A DNA stretch of 64,000 nucleotides from JAUVAV01 sp965371665. GTDB lineage: Bacteria; Oederibacteriota; JAAXVQ01; JAUVAV01. The position numbers and the translations under genes were made by a program. The stretch lies in assembly GCA_965371665.1 (NCBI GenBank), contig CBDUZI010000001.1, positions 1 to 64,000 on the forward strand, in the 5' to 3' direction. The notes beneath the pieces are model-generated. The model searched no databases, was not told where the DNA came from, and saw nothing but the letters and a program-made list of their open reading frames with translations. Below, piece by piece: positions 33,846 through 47,000 of the stretch; positions within the stretch are counted from its first letter, which is position 1; each line of letters starts with the position of its first letter.

Positions 33846-34748
33846 TCAACGAGTGTCTAATCTTTTACTAAGTTTCAATTGCCCCAGCGATAAAATCAGA
33901 AGCATAATCCCCAGTATAACGGCTTGAGCCGTAGCATAACCAAAATGGTATGACTCAAAAGCCATCTTATAGATACGCGTTACCGGCACCTCGGTATGGA
34001 ATCCGGGACCACCATTGGTCATGGCAATTACCAGGGGAAAAGTCTGCATAGTTCCCAACAGGGTTAAAATGAAGACTAAAGTCGCAACGGGTATCAGAGA
34101 GGGAATCGTAACATGAAGAAATCTTTTCCAGGCATTAGCGCCGTCAACCTGGGCCGCCTCATACAATTCAACCGGTATTACTTGCAGACCCGCTAAAAAC
34201 AACAAAAAAGCATTACCCAAACCCTGCCAGCTCTGAACAATCGCCACTGCAATCAGCGCAGTATTTGGATCCGCCAGCCAGGGACGGGTAATATTTTCCA
34301 GGCCAATAAGGCGCAGCCAATAATTTAAAATCCCATATTCATAATTAAATATGAAACGCCAAATCAGGCCAACTACAATCAGCGAAAGTACCGGAGGAAT
34401 ATAGAATATCAGCCGGTAAAAATTTTTGGCACGAATATCCCGGTCAACCAAAACTGCTAGAAATAATGCCAGGATATTCTGTCCCACCAGGGCAAAAACC
34501 GCGATAAAGAGCGCATGACCTACTGAATTCCACCAGACTTTATTTTGGGTAAAAATATCAACATAATTATTCAGTCCTACCCAAATAGGGTTGGAGGATA
34601 TTCCATCCCATTCGAAAAAACTGATTCTAAAGGTTTCCAGAAACGGATAAAGTCCGAAAATCAGAAAAATAGTCAGCGCCGGTAGCACAAAAAAGTAGGC
34701 TTCCCAGTTCCGCTTGGTTTCTTTCCAGTACAAATTCCATCCCGGCAT
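33846..34748 (-). CDS. Sugar ABC transporter permease, MalF/UgpA type
   Basis: The 300-residue inner-membrane protein has about six helices, an N-terminal FFVLPALTIFLIFGLYPF, the EAA loop EAAQVDGANAWKRFLHVTIP and a late NGGPGFHTEVPVTRIYKMAF, all typical of MalF/UgpA-like permeases for oligosaccharides or glycerol phosphodiesters. GGGAGG precedes the ATG. It is first in a two-gene operon with the MalG-type permease. Its spacing from the giant gene (324 bp with hairpins) suggests an independent promoter, which was not identified with confidence. Confidence 0.93.
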   Translation of the reverse strand: MPGWNLYWKETKRNWEAYFFVLPALTIFLIFGLYPFLETFRISFFEWDGISSNPIWVGLNNYVDIFTQNKVWWNSVGHALFIAVFALVGQNILALFLAVLVDRDIRAKNFYRLIFYIPPVLSLIVVGLIWRFIFNYEYGILNYWLRLIGLENITRPWLADPNTALIAVAIVQSWQGLGNAFLLFLAGLQVIPVELYEAAQVDGANAWKRFLHVTIPSLIPVATLVFILTLLGTMQTFPLVIAMTNGGPGFHTEVPVTRIYKMAFESYHFGYATAQAVILGIMLLILSLGQLKLSKRLDTR

Positions 34749-34988
34749 TTAGTTACCTCCCTAGTTTCAGCCTAACCTGTAAAACTACTTAGCCACAGAG
34801 GCGCAGAGATTAAATTCCAATCCCCCCTTCACCTGAACCAAGCCGGCCAAACACAATGTGAAATAAAATTAGCTTATCACTCACGAAAAGTCAAGAAAAA
34901 TTCCCCTTACGCGGTAACCTTTCAGTTATGGTACTAAAATCGCATTGTGATAAAGTAAGCGTTGAGAATAGAAAATCGAAAATTGACC

Positions 34989-35027
34989 GCATTTGAATAT
35001 TATTATCTATGTTTAAGGTTCAAATGC
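34989..35027 (-). terminator. Second hairpin downstream of the giant gene
   Basis: GCATTTGAA (34989-34997) pairs with TTCAAATGC (35019-35027), a perfect 9-bp stem with an AT-rich loop. It follows the larger hairpin by three bases. No long T-run follows, so a terminator role is tentative. Confidence 0.45.
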
Positions 35028-35030
35028 TTT

Positions 35031-35071
35031 GTAACTTGTCAGTCACATTAGTACCGTGACTGACAAGTTAC
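35031..35071 (-). terminator. Perfect 16-bp hairpin one base after the giant gene's stop codon
   Basis: GTAACTTGTCAGTCAC (35031-35046) pairs perfectly with GTGACTGACAAGTTAC (35056-35071) around a 9-base loop. The stop codon TAA is at 35075-35073. The tight spacing suggests transcription termination or protection of the very long mRNA's 3' end. There is no T-run directly after it. Confidence 0.7.
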
Positions 35072-35072
35072 C

Positions 35073-38000
35073 TTACGCGGCCATGGCGGTGCTGCGGAAT
35101 ATCCTCCGCCTGTATTTCTCAAACGCATCGCGGTCGATGCTCACGGGCAGCAAATTCAGGATGTCCCGGAATGCGCCCAAAGCTCCGCTGTTTCCGGGCT
35201 GCAGGAGCAGCCCAGGTACCAGGATGTCTTTATGCTTCACGCCCCGCGGGGTCGAATCCCATGCAGCCAGGCTCTGCGCCTCGAGGCTGGCCATGCTTCT
35301 GCACAGTTCGCTGAAAGTGGCCACAGATCGCTCGTGGTCTTTGATTAACGCCCGGGCCTCGGCAATGTGCCCCCTGGTTCGCAAGCGCCTGATCTCGACC
35401 CGCTGGGCTTTGAGCATGCGGATCATGGCTTTTACAAAACGCTGCGTGTTCTGTGTGCTTGGATTCAGGCTGAAACGCAGGTAAGCCTGGCCGAGTGCGC
35501 TTTCCGGATTACGCAGCAGATCCGCTAGCGTTGAGTTCACTCCTACCTGGTTGAGCACTACATCAATATAACCCATGGGATTCTGACTCCTCATATTTTT
35601 GAGCACAGGCTGCGCAATCCCTAGGGGCAGGATGAACGCGGCTAGGCGCATGGCCTGCAGGCCTAGCGTGCTCCGGACAGGCAAAGCCGGGATGGCCTCC
35701 TCGACCTGGCCGTCAAATACTCTGGCCTTCACACCCACAGGCAGTTTGTCTGCAGCCACCATAGCCGGCGTGATCTTGGTATTGAGTGGGCTGGAGAGCT
35801 TAAAAACCATTTGGGCGGACATGACAATCTTAACGTCGCCAACCTCAAACTCATGGGTGCTGACCTGGCCGGTAGCGACCGCGCGTATAAACCGCTTTTT
35901 GATTAATTCTTCTCCGATATCCCAAATCTTGTCGTTCTGATTTTTAAGTCTGGCCAGCCGCACAGACTCTGCCCGTTCGGCCTCGGCCAGCAAGACAGGT
36001 CCGATTTCGGAATCCAAGGGAACCAAAGTGCCGGCAGCTACAGGAGTTCCGTCTGCGGCTGACCAAGCAGCAGTCAGGAGCTTATTCAGGAACTGCAGCC
36101 GCTTGCTCACGCCTGTGTCCTGGCAGGATTTCTTCTTTAAATCATAGAGGGCCTGCTGCACCCGATTCTGGAGGTTCTTATAGGAAGCAGGCATAGTCAT
36201 CAGGTAGACTTTTTGGGCCTTGACGTCCTCGTCCGGTTGTGCTAGCTCACGTTCAGGATCGCCAACAGGCAATTCCGCCTGGCTCTGAATCAGGAGCGAG
36301 AGCAGGTCATTGAAGACCATGGCCTGGAGCTCGGACGCCAAGCTGCGGCTCTCCCTGGCCAGATCGCGTAATCTTGCAGCCTGACCGCCTTCCTCTACGC
36401 CCTCTACGGATTCCATTACCTTCAACAAGGTTTCCAGGTTCGGTTCAGCGCCCTCCTGCAAAGCGGTCTGCAATTGTTCGCGTATCTGAGTTAAGCTGAG
36501 ATCTTGTTGTGCTTCTGTAAGGTTTTGGGCGGCGGTCAGCCAAATTTCTGCCAAGCGAATAATTGAATGCACACCTAAGGCAACAGGTTTTCCTGTCTGT
36601 TTTTTGATCCAGGTTAATGCTGGTGTCCCAATTTTGAGCGAATCCGATCCCTGTTCAGGTTGCTCCTCGTCCAGTTCCCTGGTCCCAACCCCGAAGCCCA
36701 TGGCCATGGCCAGCGGATCCAGCCGGGTTTTGGCGTAATACCGCTCAGCCTGGTAGCCCGCGATTACTGCAAAGAGGAAAGCATTGATGCGGTAAACCAA
36801 ACGGTCCAGGCGCGAACGCAGGCTGTTGTCCAGTTCTGGCACCTGCTGAGAAAGAGCCTGGAGCAGGCGGTCTGGCACATAAATCGTAGGCCGTTGCGCG
36901 CCCTTACTGTCCAGGTCTCCGTACTCAAGATACGCGCCCAAAGCCTGGCCATGCACCAGCCGGCTAAACCCGTTCGCCTGGAGAGCGGAGAGTGGTCTAA
37001 ACAGCACCTGCTGAATCTTGAACTTACGCGCTGCGGCTGCATCTGGAATCAACAGCAGGCGTTTCATCCGGTTGAGCAACGGATTGTTATCATCTACGAC
37101 CACAGGCTCGGCCGTACGAGGGTTGAGGAAGATCAAAGTCGCAGCCTGCAGGAGGGCCAGCACTGGCATTAAAAGTCCTGTTAGGGCGCCGAGTGGTGCT
37201 CTCAAATTCAGGTTCCCGGCCTGGCTGCTGTCATTAAAGAATAGGGCTGAAGTCAAGCCGTAGCGCAAAAGCCTTAAGGGCCAGAACCGGATGCCGCGAT
37301 AAGGCAGATTCATGTCCTCCCCGGCCGGCAGGATCTGGTGCAGACGCTGCAATTTGCGGACTAATGTTGAGGGGCCGGCCGTATCCCCTGTAGGATGAGC
37401 CTCTCGCCTGCCAGTAAGCACGGCATCCTGCTGTTTTTCAGACAGGCGAGACGCCTGTTCTAATAATAACTGAATAGTTAACTTGTGGATCGAGCACACC
37501 TGCGACCAGTAGGCAAGCAGCTCTGCAGCCATGCGAGTGCGCGGTTCCAGGCCTTTTTTCCGGCGTGCCTGGTGATCGCAGCGGTGGGCATCCTCATGCT
37601 CGAAGATCGAGCGCTGTTCTGCAGGTGTGAGATAGGAGAGCCGCACCAAATTGGCTATGATCTTGCCGCTGCCAGGATCGTAGAAAGTGATTTTGTTCAG
37701 GTCAGTGGCAGAAAAGCCGGCGCGCTGCTCTAGGGGCAAGACCGCCATGTCCACAACATTGGGATTTTTCACGAATTGCGCGATGACTGTCTGCTGAACA
37801 TCGCCCCGAGGCCGGCCATCTGCAGCCCTGCGGCCACTCCACCAGATGCGGGCAGATTGCAACAGGAAGAAGCCGGCTATGGCCGGCATCAAGACTACAC
37901 CCAGCCCTCCCAGGATGAAGCCGGCCGCACCCAGGCCCAGGCCTAAGCCAGTGAGCCCGACCAAGGACGCATAGCCGAATACCAGGGTTGCGTAAGCGCC

Positions 38001-41000
38001 CATGGCGCCAAGGGCTGCCAGGGCAGCGGCTGCCAAGCTGCCAATGCTCGAGACCAGTTGGACGCCTTCTCTGGGCAGGACCTGCCGCCAATGTTCCAGA
38101 TATTCCAAAATTTCTTCGGTCGGCGGCAAGCCTCGCAGGAAATCAGCCGTATCCGCAAATCCGAAATACTGCGCGTAGAAATTTAAATCCTTCTGATCGG
38201 TTGGAGATAATTCATCATACGTGTATTCGTTGATCGCCGGCAGGTCTAGCTCAGGCAGATGATTCGTCGAATAGAGATACACTCCAGCATAAGAATCAAC
38301 CAGATCGTACAATTGTCCATAAGTCTGAAGCTCGTTCACATTGCCGATGTCTTCGATCCGGTAGCCGGCTTTGGCTAATATCCGCCGGAAGTCTCCCTCG
38401 GAAAACTCGTAACAGAAATATCCTCCGCCCCGGTATTGGTGCAGTTCCTGATTAAGGACATTGACCCAATTTCTCCAGTCACGGGCATCCAGGGTCTGCT
38501 GTCCGAGAAACTCAGGCAGGGTCTGGGTTCCCGGGAAGGGCTGGGTAAGCAGCTGATCACCATAGGAGGCGAGAAAGAAAGCTAACTGGTCAAAGCGTAA
38601 ATTTAAAGTATTGACGAAGTTCTCAAAATCCCGATAGCCCATATTCTGCGCGATTTGATTGTATTCTTCCAGGGTGTAATCGCGGCCCAAAACGTGGTTT
38701 AAAGCACCTGCCAGACGCCCGACATTATCCAAAGTGATGGTTTCCTTGCCTCCCTGCTCCACATAAACCCGCTGACCGTCCTCACCTCTAAGATTCAAGG
38801 CGTAGAGCAGGTTTTCAAACAGGGCGTTAGTCTTACCGGACAAGGGATGGTAATAACCTGTTTTCCCAAAGTGGAAGGGACTGTCTCCCAGGAACTGGCT
38901 GAGCTGCGGCGGATAAACTTGCTGGTTTTTATATGTGGCCAGGTCCCAGATATAGTTCCAACTGCGGCTGGTTACATGGATGCCGCTCCAGATCACAAAG
39001 GCCGCGAAAACGCTTAATTTTGAGCTGCGTGATACCCGATACAGGAAATTATTGAATCTTTTGGTCTTGGCCAGCGCCACCATCAGTGATAGAAAAAACA
39101 CCGTACCAAGCTGTAATCCCCAGGTGTTGTACCACATCCGGCTGAAGTTGGCGATAATCTGGAGTTGTTTGGGTACTTCTTGGCTACCGGACAAATCCCG
39201 CAAAAATTCACGGATCAGCGCCTGTTGCAGAGCCCGGTCCTCTGCCTGTACCGGGTAATTTTGGAGAGCCCGGGCATCGGGGTTGACAGAATCCAGCAGG
39301 GTAGACCGGGTCGGCTTTTCCCATACCGTCATTCCGCCCCGCAGGAAATCCAGGCCTGGCAGGACGCCAATCTGCTTCCAACCCGTGGCCACCAGCAGCC
39401 GGTTATATCCCGCATTTCCACTGATGACACGGTCTAAGCCGTATTGCTCATTATTTATTAAAATATCAATCAAGGGTGTCATGGAATTCATGCCGCGCTC
39501 AAAACCCAGGGTCGCAGCATCGTATCTGACTTCTGAAGGCGTTCCTTTGAAGCGCTGGTTGTACTGAATGGTATCCGCCATACGGCCCAGGGAAACGCTT
39601 GGAATGCTTGTGATAATCGGGAACTCCGCTCCTACGACCAGATAGCGGGTGTTCACCGTTCCCAGGCCTCTTAAACTGTTCGTATCTAAAAGCATGTTCA
39701 GATCCGGATATCCAGACGGATGCAGGGGAACGATCTCTTGGCCGAGTTGCAGTTCTCCTGGTCCTGGAAATGCCTCTGGCACTCCTTCGGCGCCAGCCTC
39801 GATTTTAATAATCCGTCTTCTCATATCTTGAGTCTGGGCGCCGATCACCAGGTTTGGCGTCGACCCTGTCTCCTGCAGAGCTATGTTTGCCGGTATTTCA
39901 CCTTCCCATTCATAAACCGCTTCCAATCTTTCGCTCAAGGTTTCACCTTGAGCGGTGATTCCTTCCAAGTCAGACGAAACAATAGTTTTGACTACAAATT
40001 CATAATACTCATCGGTTTCTACATCTTTTAAAAGCAGTTTTCTGACCTCCGGGGTATCCAGGTTGTAAACCATCACTCCTGGGGCATAAGCCGGGGTAAG
40101 CCGAACCCAGGTCTCTGGCTCCCCAGCGCGGTTCGCCATATCCCGAGACACCTCGATAATGATGTTGGAGTTGGCGCTCGGCGTGCGGCTGTGTACTCGG
40201 GCAATCAAAAATTTAGGCAATTCCCGCAAGCGAAGTCTCCGGCTGGCAAATCCATATTCCTCGATTTGAGTTGTTGTAATTAGTTCCCCACCCTCGACCC
40301 GGGTCGATGTAAACCAATCCTCGGGATTTATTGGAATATTAACTTTCGGGCGAGGTAGTTGTCCGGGTTTGATTTTTTCCATAACCAAGGCTGGAACCCG
40401 GATAATGTAAAAGTCAAACCAGGCTCGGGCAGACCGGTTTTCAGTCTCGCTGAACTGATCGACTACGCCTAATGAAACTTCGAAGGATTGGTTTCCAGAT
40501 AAACCCCATTCCCGGAGCAGATCTGCCAGATTAATCCTCTCCTGGTTACTCTGGCTGTTGAATGCAGCATAAACGTATCCGTCTGGCAGGGACGGATGAT
40601 GAATGGCGACATAGTACGTGCGGGTTATGTCACTGATCTCCATATTCAGCCAGACATTTTCGCTGTCCAGATCCACGCGGATAGGCTCGGGCATGCGCAC
40701 GCTGGCCCGATTGGCGCCGGAAGTATTCGCGCCGCGAACTAGCAGGCCTCCCTCTTCATTCCAGTCTACCCGCGCATCCTGGAGGTGTGCCTCCTGCAGC
40801 TTCACAGAGGTATAATAGTCATCGATTATCTTGTGCGGTTCAATATCGCTTTTGTCGGCGTAAACATGCATGACCCGGTCTGCGCCCGCGGGATCGGACA
40901 AAGCCGCAGTGTTCTCCTGCCCTATCTCTCCAAAGCCAGCAGCTTCGACTTCAGGCGATTGCGAAACTTGCCCGGCCTCGAACGAGCCGAATCCTCCGCT

Positions 41001-44000
41001 GATATCATGCTCCGTGAATACCGCGCGGCCGATTTGGCGTACGTAATCATCGCCAGCTTCAGCCGGAAAATTCCCGAGCATCAAGAAACAGTTCAAGTTG
41101 TATTCATGCAGCATATTTTTGATTCTTTCGATCTGCGGGCCGACCGGTTGGTGCATGTCTTGCACCTGGATGGAGATACCATCGACCTGCGCCAGGGTAA
41201 GAGGTCTAAACAGGATATTATGGAAGGCATCTGCATAGTCGAGCTGAAGAATGAGCAGATGTTTGTCACCGTCGATTTCTTTGAGGAAAGGAATCATTCG
41301 GTCATACCATTTAATCAAGTCTTGTCTGAGATTGATTCTCTGCCAGTCCGTCTCGGGGGTGTTTCTCAACAGGACATCGGGTCTGTCGGACAGACTATAA
41401 ACAATATTAGGATAACTATGCAGCCTTTCCACTATCGTCCGGACGTAATTTTTATTCTCTTTATAACTTTTTGCTATTTCGTCTGGGTAAATCGTATGTA
41501 ACAACGCTCGATTGAGGCTTATAATATCTTCTTCTGCCAGGATCTTTTGGGAAGCTGCCGCTTCTTTCGCTTTTGTTAATAATTGCTCAACTGCTGGAGA
41601 TAGTTTGAGCTTGTCAGCATCCACTTTGGTATATAAATCAGGCATTTTCAGGACGGCATTGAATGCTTCAACCGCCTGTTTTTCTGTAAGGGTTGGCAGT
41701 TCCTCGATACCCATGTCAAGTTCTGCAAGCAAAATAATATCGGCTTTACTTTCCCCTTTTAGTATGTACTTTAATCCCTCGACATCTAAATCGCCTTCGC
41801 GAAACACCGAAGAGGACTCAATGTCTCCCCCAAAATCCTGGTAATTTTCAAACAAGCTGACCACAACCATGATGTTTGCATCCTGGGCTAGCTGTATAAA
41901 ATTTTCTAACTTGTCCAAGTAGCTGATGTTGACATTGGGGCCGCCGAATTCAGTGTAGGGAATCTGCATAATGACACTGTTGGCATTCTTATCTCGCAGG
42001 CCTTGCACGAGTTGGCCCAGGGATTCCGGTGTAGCATTTTCCCACCAGCCCGGCTGGGAAGTGTCTAGATTAAATCCCCAAAGCTTGACCACGTTGCCCT
42101 GGTCATCGGTAATTTGTCCGTAGCCCATGGCCGGAGCTCCGCGCACCTGGTAAGCACCTCGTCCGCCCATTTCGATGGTTTGCAAGGACGGCACTTCATA
42201 GTCGAAGATCGCCTGCAGCTGTCCGGTCCCGGTAACCTGCAACCAGTAGTTACCTTCACGATCCTCCACCTCCCTGTAGTCCACGCCCACGTATAGTCCC
42301 TGACGGTTACTCGGCATGGAAAATTCACTTCGCCAGGAGCCGATGTCGATGCCTGCCTCAGGATAAACAAAACCTAATCGAGACCCCCAATCCATGCTAT
42401 TACCCTTAGAGTCAAGCATGGCTTGGATTTCAGGCGGACACTGGTCCGGCCGCAACGTCTCAATGCCCCGAATGTGCGCACCCATGCCGGCTACAGGGGA
42501 AACACCTCCCGTAGGCAACGTTTTGCGCGAAGACTCCGGGTCCCTTTCTATTTGGAGCGGTGATTCCTGCCATTGGCCGGTTATACCCATATCAAAGCGT
42601 ATGGCCCCTCCCATCTTTGCCAGTTTCTCCGGAGATAACACGATGTAATAAGTACTGGGAGCAGGGATATCCCAAGTAGCTAAGGGTTTGGGAACACCCA
42701 ACATAGATTTCCTGGACATTGCTTGTCCGCGGGTTTCTATGCGCGATATGGCCAGCCTGTCCGCTTCCTCGGTCGCCAGTATTTTAGCCTCGGCTATTTT
42801 CTCCTCTGTTTCCGCACCCTGCATGAATCTTTCCAGGGCGGTTTCATAATCGGCTCGCCAGGCGCGCATTTCTACATCGTTCCCAAACTGTTCCTCACTA
42901 GGATCTAGTTTAAAATACAATTGCGCATTGGGGGAAAGTTGATCCACCTGGATGGCAATAATATTGTAGCCCTCTGGCAGAACCATCTTCCGGCTGACAT
43001 AGCCCCGGCTATGCCGCGGGCTGGTTCCGATCAGCGTCAAGCCCTCGGAGTCGGCGCTGAATTTTAAACCGTATGGCTCCCACTCCCAAACCCGCACTCC
43101 CTTTACAGATACGTCGTACCGGTCCCCGGCTAGGGGAACACTCAAGCGGCCGCTGTCCAGATTATCGGGTACGCCAGGATCATACGGCAGGATTTCGGGA
43201 GCCGGCCGCTCGGTGTAGTCTACATTCAAACCCTGCTGGTAGGCGCGCATGATATTCATGGCAATACTATTATCTAAAGTTTCATCCTCGCCTATTCGGT
43301 TCCGGAAAAAGAGAGTTTGCAGATAGCTAGCTGCCCGCAACCGATCCCAGCCTTCAATATTAGTCCACTCCGTGGCCAGATCCGGGTTCAGGCTGAGGAA
43401 GGGATCGAATCCGGCAAGGAGCGCTTCATCGGATAACGCCGGGTTTTTCTTCCAAAAGTTGATTCCCATCCTTTCTTCGTGTCTAATAAGATCGGTAGAT
43501 GCCAGGAAATAATTCAGGGCAGACGCGGGAACAACGGAGAGATTCGGGAATCCGGGAATAGTTATCTTTCTCCAGCGCAAAGCTTCCCGGGTTTTTTCGG
43601 CGTGGGCATCCACCATGCCGAAAAAGTTTTCTATGGTAAGCTGATTAGGCTCATAGGCCACGAATAATTCCGAATGCTGGATCGGCAGAGGCCTATGTAT
43701 GCCTTTTAAGGGCTGAAATCGATCGACCATCCATTCCAGACTACGGAGGAAGATGTTCGAGCCTTCTGTAGCAATATTTTCATATTCTCCGGACTCAAAA
43801 CGCCCCAGCCCGACCTTCACGTCCGCCAGGGGACTCTGGCCGCCGGCCACAGGCTCAGGCCGAATAAAATGGGCTTCTGGTCCATACCACAATTGCCGGG
43901 CATGGATCATACCGTCCAAAACTACATGCGCATCCTCCAGCGAATTAATTCCGTACTCTTTCAGCCGGCCTTCATCGATCAATCGTTGCAAAACCAGCTC

Positions 44001-47000
44001 GAAATTTTCTTCGTAAATCACGCCTTGGGACCACATAGCCTCGACATCAAATATCAGCTCTAAAACGTCCTTCAGACCTTCAAAGCCGTAATCCCTGAGT
44101 ATTCCGTTGTGATGGAGGTAGATCACCAGCAGTAAGTCTTTGGCTCGGCCGCGCGCCGCATAAAAGTTCTGCTGATTATCCAGCAAAGCACACGCCTCGT
44201 TAATGTCTATATCGTAGTTTTCCAGGACACCACCGGCTTCCAGGTCATTTAGTACCTCCTCGAAGGGCGTGTCCTGTAAAACGTCCCAAAGGACATCGAT
44301 ATTGTCGTTGACAAATTCCATCTCATGGAAAGGCAAAAGCCTGACGTCTTGCCGTTCCAGCAAATAGGCCGGATGCCGCGTCCAGACATAGCGATAAAGA
44401 ATCTCGGGAGTCCAGTACTTAGAGAAGAAATACTTGGGCCAAGGCAGCAGTGTCTCCCCGTTCATGCCTGAGTCTTCTCTTAAAAGCCGCTCGAACTCCG
44501 CATAGGTAAGCGGATCATAACCATTCTGTTCAACGAGATGATTCAATTCAAGCAAGATGGCCCGCATGGCCACCTTCTGGTCAGAGCGCTCCACACCCCT
44601 TCCGATATTCGTTCTTTTCAGTTCCGGCATGAACGTGGATTTCAATTCATGCTGCAGGCGGTCGCCAGGATAAAAATTGAAAATCTGCCAGAGGTACTGC
44701 GTGACTCTCGATTCCAGTTCCCGGGCAGAATACCTGGCCAAAATATCGTTCCGGTACGGCTCCCAAAGGCCGTGAGCCTGCAGAAGTCTCATTTTCTCCT
44801 GGGGTGAAATCGTACCGGCCTGAAACCGCCGCAGGGCGATGATGTCCCTGACGTCGAACCGGCCTTCCTTTTGCAGGGCGTTCAATTGCACGAGCAATCT
44901 GTCCGCTTCGTCGGGAAAAGCCCATTGCTCGGTTAGCAGGTTATCGAAACCGGCCGGGGAAAAACCCATGAGGCTTAAAAAATCTTCCAGTTCAATGCCA
45001 TTTTTCGGAAGAGACCGCTCAACGGCTGGAATACCGCAAAAGTCGAAGACCCGCGATTGTTCGGTGAACCCGGTTACTGTCGGCCCGACCAGCGGATTGC
45101 CAGAAGCGCTAATGGCAAACTCAAATCCACCTGCTTCGGCCACCATGAATTCCCGGTATTCCTGTTCAAAATTATCCGGCCGAAAGACCGCTTCATCCGG
45201 AACAATGTAGTTCCAGTAATATCGTTCATCCCAGCCATCGGCTTCAAAGGCTGCCCAGCGAAGACGGGTTTTTCTCTCCAACTCGGCCACGATCCATTGC
45301 TCATCCTGGATTACGTTCTGCACGTTTTTGGCATTCACCTGGGAAGGCTTGAGGAAGCGGGCAATTTCATTCTGGATTCTGAGGTACCAGTTATACCTGG
45401 CCAGTTCGGAAACATTTGGATTATTCGGATCATAGCCGTAATTAATATCCCGCACCGTTCGGATGAAAAAGGTAAAACTGATGCCCATGTCCTGGCAGAA
45501 AGCCCTGATGCTCTGGTAGTCGCTTAAGTCCAGATGCTCCATTTTCCACACTTCAGTCTGCTCCGATTCCAGCCGGACATCTTCCAACGTTCCGCAACTA
45601 TCTTCCGGGCTGGGATGGGTAGTTAAGCTAATTCTTGTTTCCACGACATCCTCGATGGGTATTTCCGCCTTTTCAATTACCATCAGGAGGTCCACCTGGC
45701 TGTAGCCGTGGATAAACCACGGTCTGACTTTTACAGTAACCTCATCCTTGGTAGTGGTTTTTACCGTTAGGATGATGTCAAGGTAGCCTTGCCTGCCCAT
45801 ATAATTACCAGTAGAATTGTAGCGTAAAAACCGGGTGGCCTGGATTTGTTCTCCGGATACGATCCAGCTGATTCCTGCTGCGGGTTGGTCAGCCAGGGAT
45901 TCAAAGGCGTAATGATTCTCGACGCCTTGCTGTGTGGCGGTGAACCGGGTCGGGTCGGTGGCATCCTGCGCCAGCATCACCACGTCGCCGGTGATCTCTG
46001 CCGTCGCGCTGGTTAAAGGCATAACCATGGTCGGAAAAGGCTCGGCCCGAACCTGGTTCGCTGACCGGTAAAGCACCTCTTTGGTGCTTTGAGAAAGTAG
46101 ATGGGAATCGATGTAAGCAGGAATTTCACCCTCTTGCTGCGTTACCGGAGTAAATATGGTTTTTAAAGCTCCGGGAAAACCGCCTGTCTGTCGCTCCTCA
46201 GCTTTACGGGCGGCGGCTTGTGGTTTGCCCACTTCGCTGGTGGTTGAGCCAGAAGATGCGAAATCCGTTGCAGGCTTTCTGGAATCCGGACCGGTATAAT
46301 AGATCAGGTAATCCAGACCCTGTTGCAGGCTGGGTATGCGCAGCGGTCCGATTCGCATTTCTGGCGTCAGCATGGCAAGTCCTTCCGAATATAAATAACC
46401 TGATAGGCGGGGGGATTGTCCTAGCCAGGTAAGTACACTAAGGATAACCGGCGTGAAAAACCACATCAGTCTCCACGCTGCCTTAGAGCGCCAGCTTGCT
46501 TCCTCAGGCAGCTTCTGATTTCGCGCCTTTTCTTTGCTCGCTCTCCAGAAATCCGGACGTTCTGGCAAGATAGCCCGCAGCTTCTGCTTGTCCCGGAAAA
46601 TCCAGAACAATCCAGCAATCATCGAAACAAGCACTCCCGCGCTGACCGCAAACAGAAGAGGAGCGATAAAGTTGCCCATAAGAAAAGCAATAATGCAGAA
46701 AACCAGGGTCAGGCTGAAAATAATTTTCCCAAAAACACGCGCAGTGGATTTGCCCATGACACCGGTTTTTTCTGCAGCCACTAAGCCGAGCGCTGCCAGA
46801 ATACTGATCATTAGTGCAGCCAGGATATCTAAAAATGCAAAATGGATTGCTCCGAAAAGGACAACCGTAAGGACGAATCCGAATAAGAAGAAATAGCTGA
46901 ATTTAAACAGGCCCTTGGTAATATCCCCGGCCACCTTCCAGGTGGCCCAGTTCAAAGGCATCTGGCGTAAATGCTGCACATACTGCCTCAGATTCCTGAT

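Larger units (their letters stand above)
34749..35072. other. Intergenic region between giant gene and permease operon
   Basis: This 324-bp region has no gene. It contains the phrase AGCCACAGAGGCGCAGAGAT (34791-34810), another common dispersed-repeat word, and two hairpins (34989-35027 and 35031-35071) just after the giant gene's stop. The permease promoter should lie in its left half; no clear boxes were seen. Confidence 0.6.

Noticed and set aside
32906..34748. ABC ATPase in or near the permease operon
   Set aside because: Looked for Walker A plus LSGGQ on both sides; none is present in the window's credible genes.
40785..41501. Plus-strand 238-codon frame inside the giant gene
   Set aside because: It is antisense to the GH5-like region, whose protein-level motifs are clear. 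The plus frame has no recognisable content.
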